From Synechococcales cyanobacterium 340R_concoct_173_sub (GTDB lineage Bacteria > Cyanobacteriota > Cyanobacteriia > Leptolyngbyales > Leptolyngbyaceae), in NCBI GenBank assembly GCA_025354065.1, contig JANXNM010000018.1, positions 1 to 6,180 on the forward strand: DNA of 6,180 nucleotides, in the 5' to 3' direction. The notes beneath the pieces were generated by a model. That model was not told the origin of the DNA, made no database searches, and saw nothing but the letters and a program-made list of their open reading frames with translations. Below are positions 5,380 through 6,180 of the stretch, piece by piece. Numbering within the stretch: the first letter of the stretch is position 1; each line of letters begins with the position of its first letter. The translations under genes were made by a program, and so were the position numbers.

Positions 5380-5402
5380 GGTCTTTGACCGACTAACGTC
5401 AA
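5380..5402. other. 23-bp insertion that frameshifts intI
   Basis: The insertion lies exactly between the Asp and Arg codons of the IntI-specific region. It contains an inverted pair TTGAC (5385-5389) and GTCAA (5398-5402) around an 8-base spacer. It introduces a TGA and shifts the frame by two. No target-site duplication flanks it. It could be the scar of an excised element or a small templated insertion. Confidence 0.8.
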
Positions 5403-5794
5403 CGTAAATCCCCCAGTGCCGACAAGCAATGGGTCTGGCAATATGCATTTCCATCTTCGACTCGATGCAAAGATCCCAGAAGTGAAAAACTTATTCGTTA
5501 TCATCTCCATGAAAGCGGATTACAAAAAGCCGTCAAACAATCCGTTCGAGCAGCCCATATCCAAAAACGAGTCACTTGCCACACCTTCCGCCATTCCTTC
5601 GCCACCCACCTATTACAGAGCGGCTACGACATCCGGACGATCCAAGAACTCCTTGGTCACAGCGATGTAAAAACCACTATGATTTACACCCATGTCCTGA
5701 ACCGGGGTGGCCGAGGTGTGATTAGCCCCCTTGATATCGCAAGTTAAACATTCGAGGGGTGATCGCGATCGTTCTTTAACAATGATCGATCGTC

Positions 5795-5838
5795 TTCGCC
5801 AACAGATTTATCCGCAAATGAATAAGTTTGTTGGCGAA
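5795..5838. terminator. Long hairpin between convergent intI and the GH57 gene
   Basis: A 17-bp stem is formed by 5795-5811 and 5822-5838 around a 10-base loop. The first ten pairs (TTCGCCAACA with TGTTGGCGAA) are perfect, and on the plus strand the two remaining deviations are G-U pairs. It begins 47 bp after the intI stop and ends 32 bp from the stop of the convergent GH57 gene. There is no clean U-tract on either side, so it is a candidate bidirectional terminator or mRNA-end structure rather than a textbook terminator. Confidence 0.55.
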
Positions 5839-5870
5839 TTTGTGGAACCTCAAATAATTATAGGGGGCAA

Positions 5871-6180
5871 TTACAAGGGGCGATAAACGCGGTAGTTGAT
5901 GTTGGGGAAGATGTTATCGATCGCCTCCACCTTTTCCAACCAACCTGAATCGATTTTTCCAGCCCGAATATCCTCGTATAGCTTATTAAACCGTTGGACA
6001 TGGGATTTTGTTCGCCGCACTGCATAGGGCACCATTGTTCCGGTGCGCATAATGAATGCCCAATCCGACGACTGCGCCAACAACACTTCACGAGAGGCCT
6101 GATTCAGCGCTTTCCATTGCAACTCGTCTTCTGGTTCCATGCGTGATAAATCGATCATCCGCTCTGCAATTTTATGCAAA
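5871..6180 (-). CDS. Glycoside hydrolase family 57 / DUF1957 alpha-glucan branching-type enzyme (C-terminus, partial)
   Basis: This is the last 103 residues of a minus-strand protein that continues past the right edge; the leucine codon at 6179 is internal and is not a start. LLAQSSDWAFIMRTGTMVPY followed by AVRRTKSHVQRFNKLYEDI and the ending DNIFPNINYRVYRPL are typical of the C-terminal helical domain of GH57 DUF1957 proteins, annotated as 1,4-alpha-glucan branching enzyme, which act on glycogen in the cytoplasm. The catalytic barrel is outside the window, so activity cannot be judged. The gene is convergent with intI and probably belongs to the stable chromosomal backbone next to the integron. 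Confidence 0.88.
   Translation of the reverse strand, partial: LHKIAERMIDLSRMEPEDELQWKALNQASREVLLAQSSDWAFIMRTGTMVPYAVRRTKSHVQRFNKLYEDIRAGKIDSGWLEKVEAIDNIFPNINYRVYRPL

Larger units (their letters stand above)
178..5747. mobile_element. Chromosomal integron: disrupted intI plus three-attC cassette array
   Basis: A plus-strand integron integrase gene (4717-5747) lies head to head with a minus-strand series of genes that is punctuated by three attC-like sites in one orientation. This is the canonical integron layout, with intI divergent from the cassettes and attI between them. Using the G^TTRRRY crossover of each site, the cassettes are about 4397-3522, 3521-1585 and 1584-184. The R'' box of cassettes 2 and 3 (GCATAAC) is the exact complement of the core at the start of the same cassette (GTTATGC), as expected for sites that once formed circular cassettes. 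For cassette 1 the match is only 5 of 7. The integrase is frameshifted, so the array is probably immobile unless an integrase is supplied in trans. Confidence 0.85.
4717..5747 (+). pseudogene. intI: Integron integrase (tyrosine recombinase), split by a 23-bp insertion
   Basis: The first part runs to codon GAT 5377-5379 and the second resumes at CGT 5403. Removing the 23 bases joins FAFD to [19 protein letters not shown], matching the integron-specific ALERKYPNA...W.WQ..FPS region that separates IntI from XerC/XerD. Part 1 has the N-terminal SAM-like domain (HGVIRLKHYSYRTEETYVQW) and the catalytic Arg in GSGLRLRE, plus the GKGGKDR lysine. Part 2 has [11 protein letters not shown] (His, Arg), LGHSDV (His) and TTMIYTHV (nucleophilic Tyr). 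Without the insertion it would be 335 residues from ATG 4717, usual for the family; a TTG at 4699 could add six. As read, translation ends at TGA 5386-5388 without the tyrosine, so the product should be inactive. No other stop or frameshift is visible, so the lesion is probably recent. Confidence 0.92.

Noticed and set aside
5380..5402. Programmed frameshift or ribosomal bypass joining the intI halves
   Set aside because: No slippery site, no matching take-off and landing codons, and the join needs exact removal of 23 bases. A plain insertion is simpler.
5416..5670. 84-codon plus-strand frame in the intI 3' half
   Set aside because: The neighbouring frame from 5403 encodes the unmistakable IntI C-terminus with HxxRH and the catalytic Tyr, so this one is a shadow.
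5871..6179. Complete 102-residue gene starting at the TTG near the right edge
   Set aside because: The sequence is the C-terminal part of a much longer GH57 protein. The TTG codes for an internal leucine.

Overview
The window looks like cyanobacterial chromosomal DNA. Two HIP1 octamers (GCGATCGC) and many CGATCG cores are present, base composition is near balanced, and the right edge carries the C-terminus of a GH57/DUF1957 alpha-glucan branching-type enzyme of the sort common in cyanobacteria. A filamentous lineage is plausible, but I cannot name the genus.

The core of the window is a chromosomal integron with a disabled integrase. Layout from right to left: (1) 5871-6180, minus strand, GH57 C-terminus. 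(2) 5795-5838, a long hairpin between convergent genes. (3) 4717-5747, plus strand, an integron integrase (intI) whose only visible lesion is a 23-bp insertion at 5380-5402. It splits a gene in which both halves otherwise read cleanly and keep the catalytic residues. (4) 4371-4716, the intI/array intergenic region with two palindromic direct repeats and a candidate attI core at 4392-4398. (5) 178-4397, a minus-strand array ending in three attC sites (3516-3602, 1579-1734 and 178-264), all in the orientation expected for cassettes divergent from intI. (6) 1-102, the possible end of a plus-strand flanking gene.

Three cassettes can be drawn from the crossover points. Cassette 1 (about 4397-3522) holds a zinc-ribbon/membrane small protein interrupted by an amber codon, then yidD. 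Cassette 2 (about 3521-1585) holds an unknown 160-residue protein, a multi-pass membrane protein, and a two-gene module of a 55-residue protein plus a GNAT acetyltransferase. Cassette 3 (about 1584-184) holds a three-helix membrane protein and a second, paralogous small-protein/GNAT module.

The two GNAT modules have overlapping reading frames, and their 200-residue GNATs are about 62% identical without gaps. They look like toxin-antitoxin pairs of the GNAT type, but the small partners do not resemble the usual DUF1778 ribbon-helix-helix antitoxins. Such modules are known to stabilise sedentary integron arrays, which would fit an array whose integrase has died. Other oddities are a precise 68-bp tandem duplication inside one attC whose breakpoint sits on the integrase cleavage position, and multi-gene cassettes without internal attC sites.
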